Assembly: GCA_016721465.1 (NCBI GenBank)
Contig: JADKIA010000036.1
Location: forward strand, 81,001-145,000
Direction: 5' to 3'
DNA from: Ideonella sp.
Lineage (GTDB): Bacteria > Pseudomonadota > Gammaproteobacteria > Burkholderiales > Burkholderiaceae_C
Length of the DNA stretch: 64,000 nucleotides
Shown here: positions 1 to 8,138 of the stretch, piece by piece
Layout of the letters: every line of letters starts with the position of its first letter
Position numbering within the stretch: position 1 is the stretch's first letter
The notes under the pieces: generated by a model
Seen by the model: the letters and a program-made list of their open reading frames with translations, nothing else
Databases searched by the model: none
Told to the model about the DNA's origin: nothing
Made by a program: the position numbers and the translations under genes

Positions 1-579
1 CTCCCGCTTTTCCACCAGCGCCCCCGAGCGCCAGCCGCGGCCGTCCACCACCTGCTCATTGGCCAGCACGGTGTTGTCGATCGGGTCCCAATTGACCACC
101 TGGGTCTTGCGATAGGCGATGCCCTTTTCCAGCATCTTCAGGAAGAACCATTGGTTCCAACGGTAATAGCTGACATCGCAGGTGGCCACTTCGCGCGACC
201 AGTCGAAGGCCAGGCCCAGCGGCTCGAACTGGGCCTTCATCTCGGCGATGTTGCTGCGCGTCCATGCGGCCGGGGCGATGTTCTTGTCCATCGCCGCGTT
301 CTCTGCCGGCAGGCCGAAGGCGTCCCAGCCCATGGGCATCAGGACGTTGAAACCCTTCATGCGCAACTGGCGCGCCAGCATGTCGTTGATGGTGTAGTTG
401 CGCACATGGCCCATGTGCAGCTTGCCGCTGGGATAGGGCAGCATGGAGCAGGCATAGAACTTGGGGCGCAGCGCACCGTCGGCGTCGCGTGCGTTCTCGT
501 TGACGCGGTAGGCATCGCTGGCAGACCAATGCGCCTGGGCGGCGACTTCGACCTCGGCGGGGGCGTATTTCTCATTCAT
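1..579 (-). CDS. leuS: Leucyl-tRNA synthetase, N-terminal part
   Basis: Class I aminoacyl-tRNA synthetase that charges tRNA-Leu in the cytoplasm. The frame is open from an ATG at 579 to the window edge, giving about 193 N-terminal residues; the stop lies outside. The class I HIGH-type signature appears as HMGH in the segment SGKLHMGHVRNY near residue 50, followed by the LeuRS-typical GWDAFGLPAENAA. It is the last visible gene of a minus-strand series bamE-dapB-exbB-exbD-leuS, with 54 bases between exbD and this start, so co-transcription is possible. The partial state is due only to the window boundary. Confidence 0.96.
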   Translation of the reverse strand, partial: MNEKYAPAEVEVAAQAHWSASDAYRVNENARDADGALRPKFYACSMLPYPSGKLHMGHVRNYTINDMLARQLRMKGFNVLMPMGWDAFGLPAENAAMDKNIAPAAWTRSNIAEMKAQFEPLGLAFDWSREVATCDVSYYRWNQWFFLKMLEKGIAYRKTQVVNWDPIDNTVLANEQVVDGRGWRSGALVEKRE

Positions 580-633
580 GCCCCGATTGTAGGAGGGGGC
601 ATCAATCGTCAGCGCACCGCTTCGGCGCGGGGT

Positions 634-1059
<426 letters not shown>

Positions 1060-1077
1060 GTCGTGTGGCGATGGCAA

Positions 1078-1743
1078 TCAGGCGCCGCCCTCGGGCGGGG
1101 CGTTGTCCATGACCATCTGCCGCAGGTCGTGGGCGAAGCCTTCGAGCTCGGCCTCGCAGGCGGCCACCCACTTGCCGAACAGGTTGTAGGCCAGCACGGC
1201 GGGGATGGCCACTGCCAGGCCTGCCGCGGTCATGATCAAGGCTTCGCCCACCGGGCCAGACACCTTTTCGATGGTGATGGAGCCCGCGGCCGAGATGCTG
1301 ACCAGCGCGTGGTAGATGCCCCAGACGGTGCCGAACAGCCCGATGAACGGTGCCGTGCTGCCGATGGACGCCAGCAGCACCTGCCCGTATTGCAGGTGCG
1401 CCAGGCCGCGGTGCAGCCCGTCGCGCAGGCGGCGGGTGAGTTGTCCTTCCAGTGTGCCTCGGGTTTCCAGCGTGTTGTGACCACTGCGCGGCACGGTGGC
1501 CTCGAGCAGGGGCGAGAGCACCTGCTCGCGGTCGAGCGTGGTCAGGCGGCTGCGACCGGCATCCACCGACTCTGCAGCCCAGAAGGACGGCACGGCGCGC
1601 TCGATGTCGCGGCGGGCGCGCATCAGTACCCAGCCCTTCCAGAAGATGAGCACCCAGGCACTGATGGACATCAGCAGCAGCAAGCCCACCACCGCACGGC
1701 CGATGCCGTCGCTGGCAGACCAGAATTGTGCAAGGCCTTCCAT
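1078..1743 (-). CDS. exbB: MotA/TolQ/ExbB proton channel family protein
   Basis: Three-helix inner-membrane proton channel that works with the ExbD/TolR protein downstream. The 221-residue product has an N-terminal helix (AVVGLLLLMSISAWVLIFW) and two more in the conserved C-terminal block, including IGLFGTVWGIYHAL and the proline-containing PVGEALIMTAAGLAVAIPAV, both hallmarks of this family. The start is the ATG at 1743, five bases after the dapB stop, and the stop adjoins exbD. Whether it serves TonB-dependent uptake (suggested loosely by nearby fur) or a Tol-like role cannot be told from sequence. Confidence 0.92.
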   Translation of the reverse strand: MEGLAQFWSASDGIGRAVVGLLLLMSISAWVLIFWKGWVLMRARRDIERAVPSFWAAESVDAGRSRLTTLDREQVLSPLLEATVPRSGHNTLETRGTLEGQLTRRLRDGLHRGLAHLQYGQVLLASIGSTAPFIGLFGTVWGIYHALVSISAAGSITIEKVSGPVGEALIMTAAGLAVAIPAVLAYNLFGKWVAACEAELEGFAHDLRQMVMDNAPPEGGA

Positions 1744-1748
1744 GTGGC

Positions 1749-2561
1749 TCAGCCCAGGCCCAGCACGTCGTTCATGTCGAACAGGCCCGAGGGCTTGCCG
1801 ACGACGAAGCGCGCGGCTCGCAAGCTGCCTTGGGCGTAAGCGACGCGACTGCCGCTCTTGTGTGCGATCTCGATCCGCTCACCGGTGCCGGCGAACAGCA
1901 CGGTGTGGTCGCCCACGATGTCGCCGCCGCGGATGGTGGCAAAGCCGATGCTGGAGGGGTCACGCTCGCCGGTGACGCCTTCACGCGTGTAGACGGCGCA
2001 GTCCTTCAGGTCTCGGCCCAATGCATTGGCCAGGACCTCGCCCATCTTCAGTGCAGTGCCGCTGGGCGCGTCCACCTTGTGGCGGTGGTGGGCCTCGATC
2101 ACTTCGATGTCGTAGCCGGTGTTCAGCGCGCGTGCCGCCTGGTCCAGCAATTTGAGCACCACGTTCACGCCCACGCTCATGTTGGGCGCCATCATGATGG
2201 GGATGTGTCTGGCCCCATCGGCGATCGAGGCCTTCTGCTCGTTGTTGAAGCCCGTCGTGCCGATCACCATGCCCACGCCCAATTCACGGCAGATGGCCAG
2301 GTGCGCCAACGTCCCTTCGGGGCGGGTGAAGTCGATCAGCACCTGGGCGCCTTGCAGCCCAGCCTTCAGGTCGCTGGTGAGTGCGATGCCGGTGGTCAGG
2401 CCCATGGCCGCGCCGGCATCCTGGCCCAGCAGCAGACACGACGGCAGGTCCAGCGCGCCGGCCAGGGCGGTATCTGGCGCGGCTGCCACGGCCTCGACCA
2501 GCATGCGCCCCATGCGTCCGGTGGCGCCTGCCACCGCAATGCGCAGCGGCGTGGGGGTCAT
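1749..2561 (-). CDS. dapB: 4-hydroxy-tetrahydrodipicolinate reductase
   Basis: Reduces 4-hydroxy-tetrahydrodipicolinate with NAD(P)H in the diaminopimelate/lysine pathway, feeding peptidoglycan and lysine synthesis. The 270-residue length is normal. The N-terminal nucleotide motif VAGATGRMG lies at residues 10-18, and the catalytic signature EAHHRHKVDAPSGTA is intact with its histidine pair and lysine. The ATG at 2561 overlaps the stop of bamE upstream by four bases, so translation is probably coupled to the lipoprotein gene. The bamE-dapB neighbourhood beside fur is common in Burkholderiales. Confidence 0.97.
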   Translation of the reverse strand: MTPTPLRIAVAGATGRMGRMLVEAVAAAPDTALAGALDLPSCLLLGQDAGAAMGLTTGIALTSDLKAGLQGAQVLIDFTRPEGTLAHLAICRELGVGMVIGTTGFNNEQKASIADGARHIPIMMAPNMSVGVNVVLKLLDQAARALNTGYDIEVIEAHHRHKVDAPSGTALKMGEVLANALGRDLKDCAVYTREGVTGERDPSSIGFATIRGGDIVGDHTVLFAGTGERIEIAHKSGSRVAYAQGSLRAARFVVGKPSGLFDMNDVLGLG

Positions 2562-3076
2562 GCTGGCTCCAACGGCGGGTAGTTGCGCTTCGGGCCGGTG
2601 ATCGGCGCCGGGGTGGCTTCCACGCGCGGCGGCTTGGGCAGTGCGGCGCGTTCGCTGTCCGTCAACACCAGCGGGCGGTCGGACGGCCCGGTCTTGAGGT
2701 CGGCCGGAGAAATCGTCGCGACGAATTCCTTCTCAGATGGCAGATTGGGCGCTTCCAGGCGTTCCAGCACATCGCCCTTGAAGAACGCCACGACACTGCG
2801 GCGCTGAGGCTCGGTGCCAGGACGCTTGATGGTGAACACATAGTCCCATCGGTCGGCGTGGAACAAGTCGGTGAGCATCGGCGTGCCCAAGGCGTCGCGC
2901 ACTTGCGCACGCGTCATCCCGGGCTTCACCAATCTGGCCTGCTCTGCGGTGACGACGTTGCCCTGGACAATGTCCATCCGGTAGGGCGTGATGACTCCAA
3001 GGAAGCTGTCGGACGACTGCAAAGAGCTGCAGGCAGAACCGGCCAGCGCCACAGCAGCCAGCGCCAGTCGCTCCAT
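2558..3076 (-). CDS. bamE: Outer membrane protein assembly factor BamE (SmpA/OmlA)
   Basis: Small outer-membrane lipoprotein of the BAM complex, which inserts beta-barrel proteins. I chose the ATG at 3076: it gives a short hydrophobic signal ending in LAGSAC, a plausible though not perfect lipobox, with the cysteine at about residue 16. An ATG at 3130 would add 18 residues before the signal. The SmpA/OmlA core is clear: YRMDIVQGNVVT, then VKPGMTRAQVRDALGTPML and a WDYVFTIKRPG strand. A proline-rich tail of roughly 60 residues follows, longer than in E. coli. The gene is divergent from fur and overlaps dapB by four bases. Confidence 0.93.
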   Translation of the reverse strand: MERLALAAVALAGSACSSLQSSDSFLGVITPYRMDIVQGNVVTAEQARLVKPGMTRAQVRDALGTPMLTDLFHADRWDYVFTIKRPGTEPQRRSVVAFFKGDVLERLEAPNLPSEKEFVATISPADLKTGPSDRPLVLTDSERAALPKPPRVEATPAPITGPKRNYPPLEPA

Positions 3077-3235
3077 CAGGTGGGTGACCGGGCCGGAAGC
3101 CAGGGAAACGAAGCGTGTGAGACCAGCCATGGCGTCGGGGCGGCGGCACCACGCGTCAAGGCGGGGCAGACCGGGGTGGATATGATGCGGCGATTCTAGC
3201 GAGCCCCTGCAGGGCCACCCATCCGCCCGAACGCC

Positions 3236-3667
3236 ATGCCCAACCGCGCCGAAGAACTCAAGAGCAGCGGCCTGAAGGCCACGCTGCCGCGCATCAAGAT
3301 TCTGGAGATCTTCCAGCGCACGCAGCAACGGCACATGACCGCCGAGGATGTGTACAAGGCCGTGCTGGCCGAGGACGCCGACATTGGCTTGGCGACGGTG
3401 TACCGCGTGCTGATGCAGTTCGAACAGGCGGGGCTGCTGTCACGCAGCCATTTCGAGTCGGGCAAGTCGGTGTTCGAGCTGAATGAAGGGCAGCACCATG
3501 ATCACCTGGTGTGCCTGACCTGCGGGCGGGTGGAAGAATTCTTCGATGCGGACATCGAAAAGCGCCAGCACGCGGTGGCAGCGGATCATGGGTTCGAACT
3601 GCAAGACCACGCGCTGTCGCTGTACGCGGTGTGCACCAAGGCCGCCTGCCCCCACCGAGGCAAGTAG
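3236..3667 (+). CDS. fur: Ferric uptake regulator
   Basis: Iron-responsive repressor; with bound metal it blocks iron-uptake promoters. The 143-residue protein has the winged-helix DNA reader (LATVYRVLMQFEQAGLL), the metal-site histidines in GQHHDHLVC, the zinc-type CLTCG pair and a second C-x4-C near the C-terminus (CTKAACP). It is divergent from bamE, with about 160 bases between the chosen starts, and its stop lies two bases from the stop of convergent hprK. The bamE/fur divergent arrangement is widespread in beta- and gammaproteobacteria. Confidence 0.97.
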   Translation: MPNRAEELKSSGLKATLPRIKILEIFQRTQQRHMTAEDVYKAVLAEDADIGLATVYRVLMQFEQAGLLSRSHFESGKSVFELNEGQHHDHLVCLTCGRVEEFFDADIEKRQHAVAADHGFELQDHALSLYAVCTKAACPHRGK

Positions 3668-3669
3668 AT

Positions 3670-4623
3670 TCAGGCTTCGCCGCTCTGCATGGCGCGCTGG
3701 TGGCGCTGGATGAATTCCTGGTAGGTGTCTATGCCACGCAGCTGCAGGATGCTGTTGCGCACGGCGGCCTCGACCAGCACCGCCAGATTGCGCCCGGCGT
3801 CCACCGTGATCACCACCTTGCGCACCGGAATGCCCATGATGTCCTCGTTCAGCGGCTCATACGGCAGGCGCTCGAACTCGCGCTCCATCGTCTCCTTGCG
3901 CACCAGGTGCACGATGAGCTTCAGGCGCATCTTGCGGCGCACGGCGGTTTCGCCAAAGATGGCCTTGATGTCCAGCAGGCCGATGCCGCGCACTTCCAGC
4001 AGGTTCAGCAGCAGGTCCGGGCAACGGCCTTCGAGTGCGCTTTGCGACACCTTGTACAGGTCCACTGCGTCGTCGGCCACCAGACCGTGGCCGCGGGAGA
4101 TCAGCTCCAGCCCCAATTCGCTCTTGCCCAGGCCCGACTCGCCCGTGAGCAGCACACCCATGCCCAGGATGTCCATGAACACACCGTGCCGCGTGGTGCG
4201 CTCGGCGAAGAGCTGGCCCAGATAGGTCCGCACGATGTCGATCACATGGCCGGCCGACTCGGTGCTGGCGAACAGCGGTATCTCGGCACGATCGCACATG
4301 GCCACCAGGCGCTCGGGTGGCGCGATGCCATCGGCCACGATGATCATCGGCGGCTCCAGCGTGACGATGCGCGAGATGCGCCGCTCCTGGTCGTCGGCAG
4401 CGCCGCTGGTGAGGTAGGCCACCTCGCGGCGCCCCACCAACTGCACGCGGTAGGGATGGACGTAGTTGAGATACCCCACCAAGTCGGCGGACGACTGCGC
4501 GTCCCGCACGGCAGCTTCGTCGAAGCGGCGCTCGGGGTGGGCGTGGCCTGCCACCCACTCCCAGCGAAGCAACTCGCGGTGGGCCTCGAACAGGGCTTCT
4601 GCGCTGATGGATGACGGCTTCAC
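3670..4623 (-). CDS. hprK: HPr kinase/phosphorylase
   Basis: Bifunctional enzyme that phosphorylates and dephosphorylates Ser46 of HPr, linking the PTS to metabolism. The 317-residue protein carries the P-loop GESGLGKS at residues 161-168, preceded by RHGVFMDILG and followed by LVADDAVDLYKVS and the HprK signature EVRGIGLLDIKAIFG. It lies 57 bases downstream of ptsN on the same strand. Its presumed substrate HPr, encoded at 55.7 kb, retains Ser46 in the expected context. In many relatives rapZ follows; here fur does, on the opposite strand. Confidence 0.96.
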   Translation of the reverse strand: MKPSSISAEALFEAHRELLRWEWVAGHAHPERRFDEAAVRDAQSSADLVGYLNYVHPYRVQLVGRREVAYLTSGAADDQERRISRIVTLEPPMIIVADGIAPPERLVAMCDRAEIPLFASTESAGHVIDIVRTYLGQLFAERTTRHGVFMDILGMGVLLTGESGLGKSELGLELISRGHGLVADDAVDLYKVSQSALEGRCPDLLLNLLEVRGIGLLDIKAIFGETAVRRKMRLKLIVHLVRKETMEREFERLPYEPLNEDIMGIPVRKVVITVDAGRNLAVLVEAAVRNSILQLRGIDTYQEFIQRHQRAMQSGEA

Positions 4624-4680
4624 GGCGCCTTCGGCAGGTAGGGATTCGTCATGCGCCCAGGCCCGGCACCGGCCGAGCGG

Positions 4681-5151
4681 TCACGCGACCGAACGCAGCG
4701 GCGCCCAATCGGAAATCAGCTTGTGCAGCGCGGGCGCGTCGGTGGCGTTCTTCATGCGTTCTCGCAGTTCGCGGTCGGACAGCAACTCGGCGATCTCGGA
4801 CAGGATCTCCAGATGCCGCTGTGTGGCCGCTTCGGGCACCAGCAGGAAGATCAGCAGGCCCACGGGCTCATCGTCAGGCGCGTCGAAGGGAATGGCCTGC
4901 TGCACCCGGATGACCGCTGCCAGCGGGTTCTTCAGGCCCTTGATGCGGCCATGCGGGATCGCCACGCCATGACCCAGGCCTGTCGAGCCGAGGCGCTCGC
5001 GTGCGAACAGGTTGTCGGTCACCGTGGCCCGCGCGATGGCGTGCTGGTTTTCAAACAGCAAGCCCGCATGCTCGAACGCGCGCTTCTTGCTGGTGGCGTC
5101 AACGTCCACCAGCACGTTGCCCGCAGGCAGGATGGCAGCAAGGCGATTCAT
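4681..5151 (-). CDS. ptsN: PTS IIA-like nitrogen-regulatory protein PtsN
   Basis: EIIA(Ntr), a phosphoacceptor of the nitrogen PTS branch that regulates potassium, nitrogen and stress functions instead of transporting sugar. The 156-residue protein contains the fold signature TGLGHGVAIPHGR with the phosphorylatable histidine at about residue 67. It sits between hpf and hprK, the usual arrangement, but rpoN, which normally precedes hpf, is absent from this window. The start is the ATG at 5151. A hairpin terminator between hpf and ptsN suggests that it can be transcribed separately. Confidence 0.95.
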   Translation of the reverse strand: MNRLAAILPAGNVLVDVDATSKKRAFEHAGLLFENQHAIARATVTDNLFARERLGSTGLGHGVAIPHGRIKGLKNPLAAVIRVQQAIPFDAPDDEPVGLLIFLLVPEAATQRHLEILSEIAELLSDRELRERMKNATDAPALHKLISDWAPLRSVA

Positions 5152-5317
5152 GGCATTCCCAACTGCTGGGTGCCGACGACCACGGTCGAAGCACCGCCAG
5201 CAGAACCTGTGACAGAACGATGATTATAGAAATCCATTGCTGCACCGCACCTAGAGTTGCACCCCCAGGTGCGGGATGTTGTCACAGCGCACCAGCGAGG
5301 CCGGAAACGCGCCGATG

Positions 5318-5340
5318 AAAAACGGCCCCCTCGGGGGCCG
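5318..5340 (-). terminator. Rho-independent terminator downstream of hpf
   Basis: An 8-bp perfect GC stem (5323-5330 with 5333-5340) closes a 2-base loop, and on the minus strand it is followed by five T residues. It lies 27 bases after the hpf stop and before ptsN. This orientation fits termination or attenuation of hpf transcription ahead of ptsN-hprK. Confidence 0.8.
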
Positions 5341-5366
5341 CTGTTCGAGAAACGGGGCAGGCAGGG

Positions 5367-5708
5367 TCAGTGTGTGTCCACATCCAGGCGCTTGCCCGAC
5401 TCATGATGGTGGCTCTGCAGCTTGTCCTTGTGGCGGACGACCTGGCGGTCCAGTTTGTCCATCAGCTGATCGATTGCAGCGTACATGTCTTCGTTGGCTT
5501 GTTCGACGAAGATGTCCTTTCCTTTGGTGTGGAGCGTCACTTCGGCCTTCTGCCGTCGTTCCTTCTCCTTGAGCTTTTCGACCGTCAGCAGCACGTTCAC
5601 ATCCACCACCTGATCGAAATGCCGCGTCACGCGGTCCAACTTGGTAAGCACATACTCTCGGAGGGCGGGAGTCACTTCCAAGTGGTGTCCGCTGATCGTC
5701 AGGTTCAT
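5367..5708 (-). CDS. hpf: Ribosome hibernation promoting factor, short form
   Basis: Binds the 30S decoding region in stationary phase and promotes 100S ribosome dimers. The 113-residue length corresponds to the short HPF/YhbH class. The sequence opens with MNLTISGHHLEVTPALREYV and has the beta-alpha core ending in KDIFVEQANEDMYAAIDQL, plus a basic, histidine-containing tail. The start is well fixed by an AAGGAGG ribosome-binding site six bases ahead of the ATG at 5708. It stands upstream of ptsN-hprK without the rpoN that usually accompanies it. Confidence 0.95.
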   Translation of the reverse strand: MNLTISGHHLEVTPALREYVLTKLDRVTRHFDQVVDVNVLLTVEKLKEKERRQKAEVTLHTKGKDIFVEQANEDMYAAIDQLMDKLDRQVVRHKDKLQSHHHESGKRLDVDTH

Positions 5709-6157
5709 CAGAACCTCCTTCTAGGCAAGTGTTGTCTATGGTCCGGCAGCTGCGACGGGTTTGGAACCGCCCCTTCCCACCGCCTGCTGCGAACCCAGTG
5801 TGCTACCGATACCGCAGCGCTGGCAAGGGCAAAAGCCGGTGTACGATCCGTCAGTTCGCCCAGCACGTCACGCGCTTTCCTGCCACCAAGCCAAGTGGGG
5901 CTTGAGGCAGCTAAAGGCGCCGTTCATCGAGCAGGTGCCATCGGTCGCCGATGTCATAATCGCGGCCTCTTCATTTCGGAGCTTCTCCGTTGGAACAGAG
6001 TCACCCTCGGTGACCGTCCACTTCGGCGCAGCCGTCCCGTTTCAGGGGCGGCCAGGGTGGTGGTGAGGCGGTCCCCGATTCATCCATCCCTGAACCCATG
6101 GTCTGACGGTGCCGCCCTTTGCCGGGCGCGAGCGCCGAGGCCGTGCGGGAGTTCCTG
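5709..6157. other. Intergenic region between divergent hpf and corA
   Basis: About 450 bases with no convincing coding frame. Starting at the hpf end it contains the hpf ribosome-binding site (5712-5719), then unremarkable GC-rich sequence. There is a perfect 6-bp hairpin with a 3-base loop at 6000-6014 and a CATAAT hexamer at 5955-5960 with no good -35 partner. It presumably holds promoters for both neighbours. I see no riboswitch that I can name. Confidence 0.5.
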
Positions 6158-7120
6158 ATGCTCAACGTGTTCACACTGGCCCATGGCAGGCTGGTGCAGG
6201 AAGAGATCGACGATGTCCAGGCGCTGGCGGCTGCGCGCCCGGTCTGGGTCGACCTGGAAGACCCGAGCCCGGAAGAAAAGGGCTGGATTGCCAGCCGTTT
6301 CGCGCTGCCCATTCCCGACAACATCGTCGACGACGACCTGGAGGAGTCCGCCCGCTTCTACGAGGAGGACAACGGCGAACTGCACATCCGCTCCGACTTC
6401 CTGATCGACGACGACATCACGCCGCGCAACGTGCGCGTGGCCTTCATTCTGAAAGATGGCGTGCTGTTCTCCGTGCATGGTGAAGACCTGCCGGTGTTTC
6501 GGCTGTTGCGCCTGCGCGCGCGTCGCATCCCTGCCCTGATCGGCGACGCCAAGGACGTGTTGCTGAAGCTCTACGACGCGGACGCGGAATATTCCGCAGA
6601 CGCGCTGGAGGGCATCTATGACAGCCTGGAGAAAGTCAGCGCCCGCGTGCTCACGCAGGACGTGGACGACAGCCAAGCCGGTGCCGCGCTGTCGGCCATC
6701 GCCAAGGAAGAGGACCTGAACGGGCGCATTCGCCGCAACGTGATGGACACGCGACGTGCGGTGAGCTTCATGATGCGCAGCCGCATGCTCAACGCCGAGC
6801 AGTTCGAGGAGGCGCGGCAGATCCTGCGCGACATCGATTCACTCGATTCGCACACCGCGTTCCTGTTCGACAAGATCAACTTCCTGATGGATGCCACGGT
6901 CGGCTTCATCAACATCAACCAGAACAAGATCATCAAGATCTTCTCGGTGGCCAGCGTGGCCTTGCTGCCGCCCACGTTGATCGCCAGCGTCTACGGCATG
7001 AACTTCAAGCACATGCCCGAGTTGGACCAAGCCTGGGGCTACCCGTTCGCGCTTGCGCTGATGGTGGCCTCAGTGGCGGCGCCCATCCTGTGGTTCCGCA
7101 AGCGCGGTTGGTTGCGCTGA
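6158..7120 (+). CDS. corA: CorA-family magnesium/cobalt transporter
   Basis: Pentameric inner-membrane channel for Mg2+ and other divalent cations. The 320-residue protein has the long cytoplasmic funnel and a C-terminal membrane hairpin with the invariant GMN in SVYGMNFKHMPE, followed by helix ALALMVASVAAPILWF and a basic tail. I chose the ATG at 6158 (MLNVFTLAHGRL), which has GGGAG five bases upstream; a TTG at 6119 would add 13 residues of doubtful sequence. It is divergent from hpf and convergent with the GST gene. Confidence 0.94.
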   Translation: MLNVFTLAHGRLVQEEIDDVQALAAARPVWVDLEDPSPEEKGWIASRFALPIPDNIVDDDLEESARFYEEDNGELHIRSDFLIDDDITPRNVRVAFILKDGVLFSVHGEDLPVFRLLRLRARRIPALIGDAKDVLLKLYDADAEYSADALEGIYDSLEKVSARVLTQDVDDSQAGAALSAIAKEEDLNGRIRRNVMDTRRAVSFMMRSRMLNAEQFEEARQILRDIDSLDSHTAFLFDKINFLMDATVGFININQNKIIKIFSVASVALLPPTLIASVYGMNFKHMPELDQAWGYPFALALMVASVAAPILWFRKRGWLR

Positions 7121-7372
7121 AGGTGGGCACGGGCGCCGTGCTCTGGCAAGGAAGGGGCCGTGCAGCGCCCTGGGACGAACGAGGGAGGGAGGGAGGAGGA
7201 GGAGAACCGCCCCAGGATTGCTGTGCCGGAAACCCGGCCGGCTGCACGGCCAAAACAGTTCCGGCGCAGCGTGCGAATCGCAATTCGCGTGTCACACCGG
7301 TCCTGTCATGGACACCGCAAACCCGAATTGGTTCCCCGCGGCGCGTTGCTGCGTTGTAAATGCCCGGTCTGG
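7121..7372. other. Intergenic region between convergent corA and GST gene
   Basis: About 250 bases without a supported gene. It includes a purine-only stretch of GGGA/GGA repeats at about 7189-7205. I found no clear terminator for either neighbour. Confidence 0.4.
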
Positions 7373-8032
7373 TCAGGTCTTCTTTGCCGCGGCCATGCGC
7401 GCCTGATCCGCCTTGCGGTCGGCGGCCACCTTCTGCGCAGACGGGCGCTCGCCGATCATGGCGGCGTAGGCTTTCCAGTCCACGCCCGCAGCGCTCAGGA
7501 CGTCTTCGCCCAGCACCGTCTTGGTGGACAGCGCCACCAGCGGCAGGCTCACCCAGGCGGCGCAATCAGCCTGGGTGAACTGGCCACCAGCGACAAAGGG
7601 CGAGAACTTGGCCAGGCGCTTGAAGCCGAGGACGTTCTTCTGCAGCAACTTTCGCACCCGCTCCTTGGTCTCGTCGCTCACCGTGCCGCCGAAAAAGGCC
7701 TGCGTGTACAGCTCACGTGCCACCAATTCGAGGTGCAGGTTGATGAAGACGATCAGTTCACGCACCTTGGCCTGCCCGAAAGCGTCGGCTGGCATCAACG
7801 GCTTCTCGGGGTAGGCCGCGTCGAGGTAGTCGAGGATGACCTGGCTCTCGCAAAGCGGTCCGTGCTCCGTGCGAATGAACGGCACCTTGCCCAGCGGCGT
7901 GCACGACAGCACATCCTCGGCCTTGGAGCCGGTCATCACCAGTTCCTCCTGGAATGGGATGCCCTTTTCCAGCAAGGCCAACTTGACCTTGTTGTAGTAG
8001 TTCGAGACGGAAAAGCCGCACAGCGTGATCAT
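7373..8032 (-). CDS. Glutathione S-transferase family protein
   Basis: Probable cytosolic GST. The 219-residue protein has an N-terminal thioredoxin-like domain (MITLCGFSVSNYYNKVKLAL, substrate-side motif near residues 8-13; GKVPFIRTEHGPLCES with the cis-Pro and the glutathione-contacting Glu-Ser) and an all-helical C-terminal domain with TQADCAAWVSLPLVAL. The start is the ATG at 8032. Substrate is unknown; it stands alone between corA and glnE and may serve detoxification or redox repair. Confidence 0.85.
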   Translation of the reverse strand: MITLCGFSVSNYYNKVKLALLEKGIPFQEELVMTGSKAEDVLSCTPLGKVPFIRTEHGPLCESQVILDYLDAAYPEKPLMPADAFGQAKVRELIVFINLHLELVARELYTQAFFGGTVSDETKERVRKLLQKNVLGFKRLAKFSPFVAGGQFTQADCAAWVSLPLVALSTKTVLGEDVLSAAGVDWKAYAAMIGERPSAQKVAADRKADQARMAAAKKT

Positions 8033-8138
8033 CGAAAGAATCTCCTCGGTTGGGGAGCCGGCAGTCTATGCCCGGTGCTGGGGGGCTTTTTGACGCCTTC
8101 GCGACTGCACGCGGGCCGGCGGTCAACCGCCCTGCCGT

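Noticed and set aside
7189..7205. Purine repeat as a regulatory microsatellite
   Set aside because: Short and irregular, lies between convergent genes and touches no coding frame, so phase variation is unlikely.
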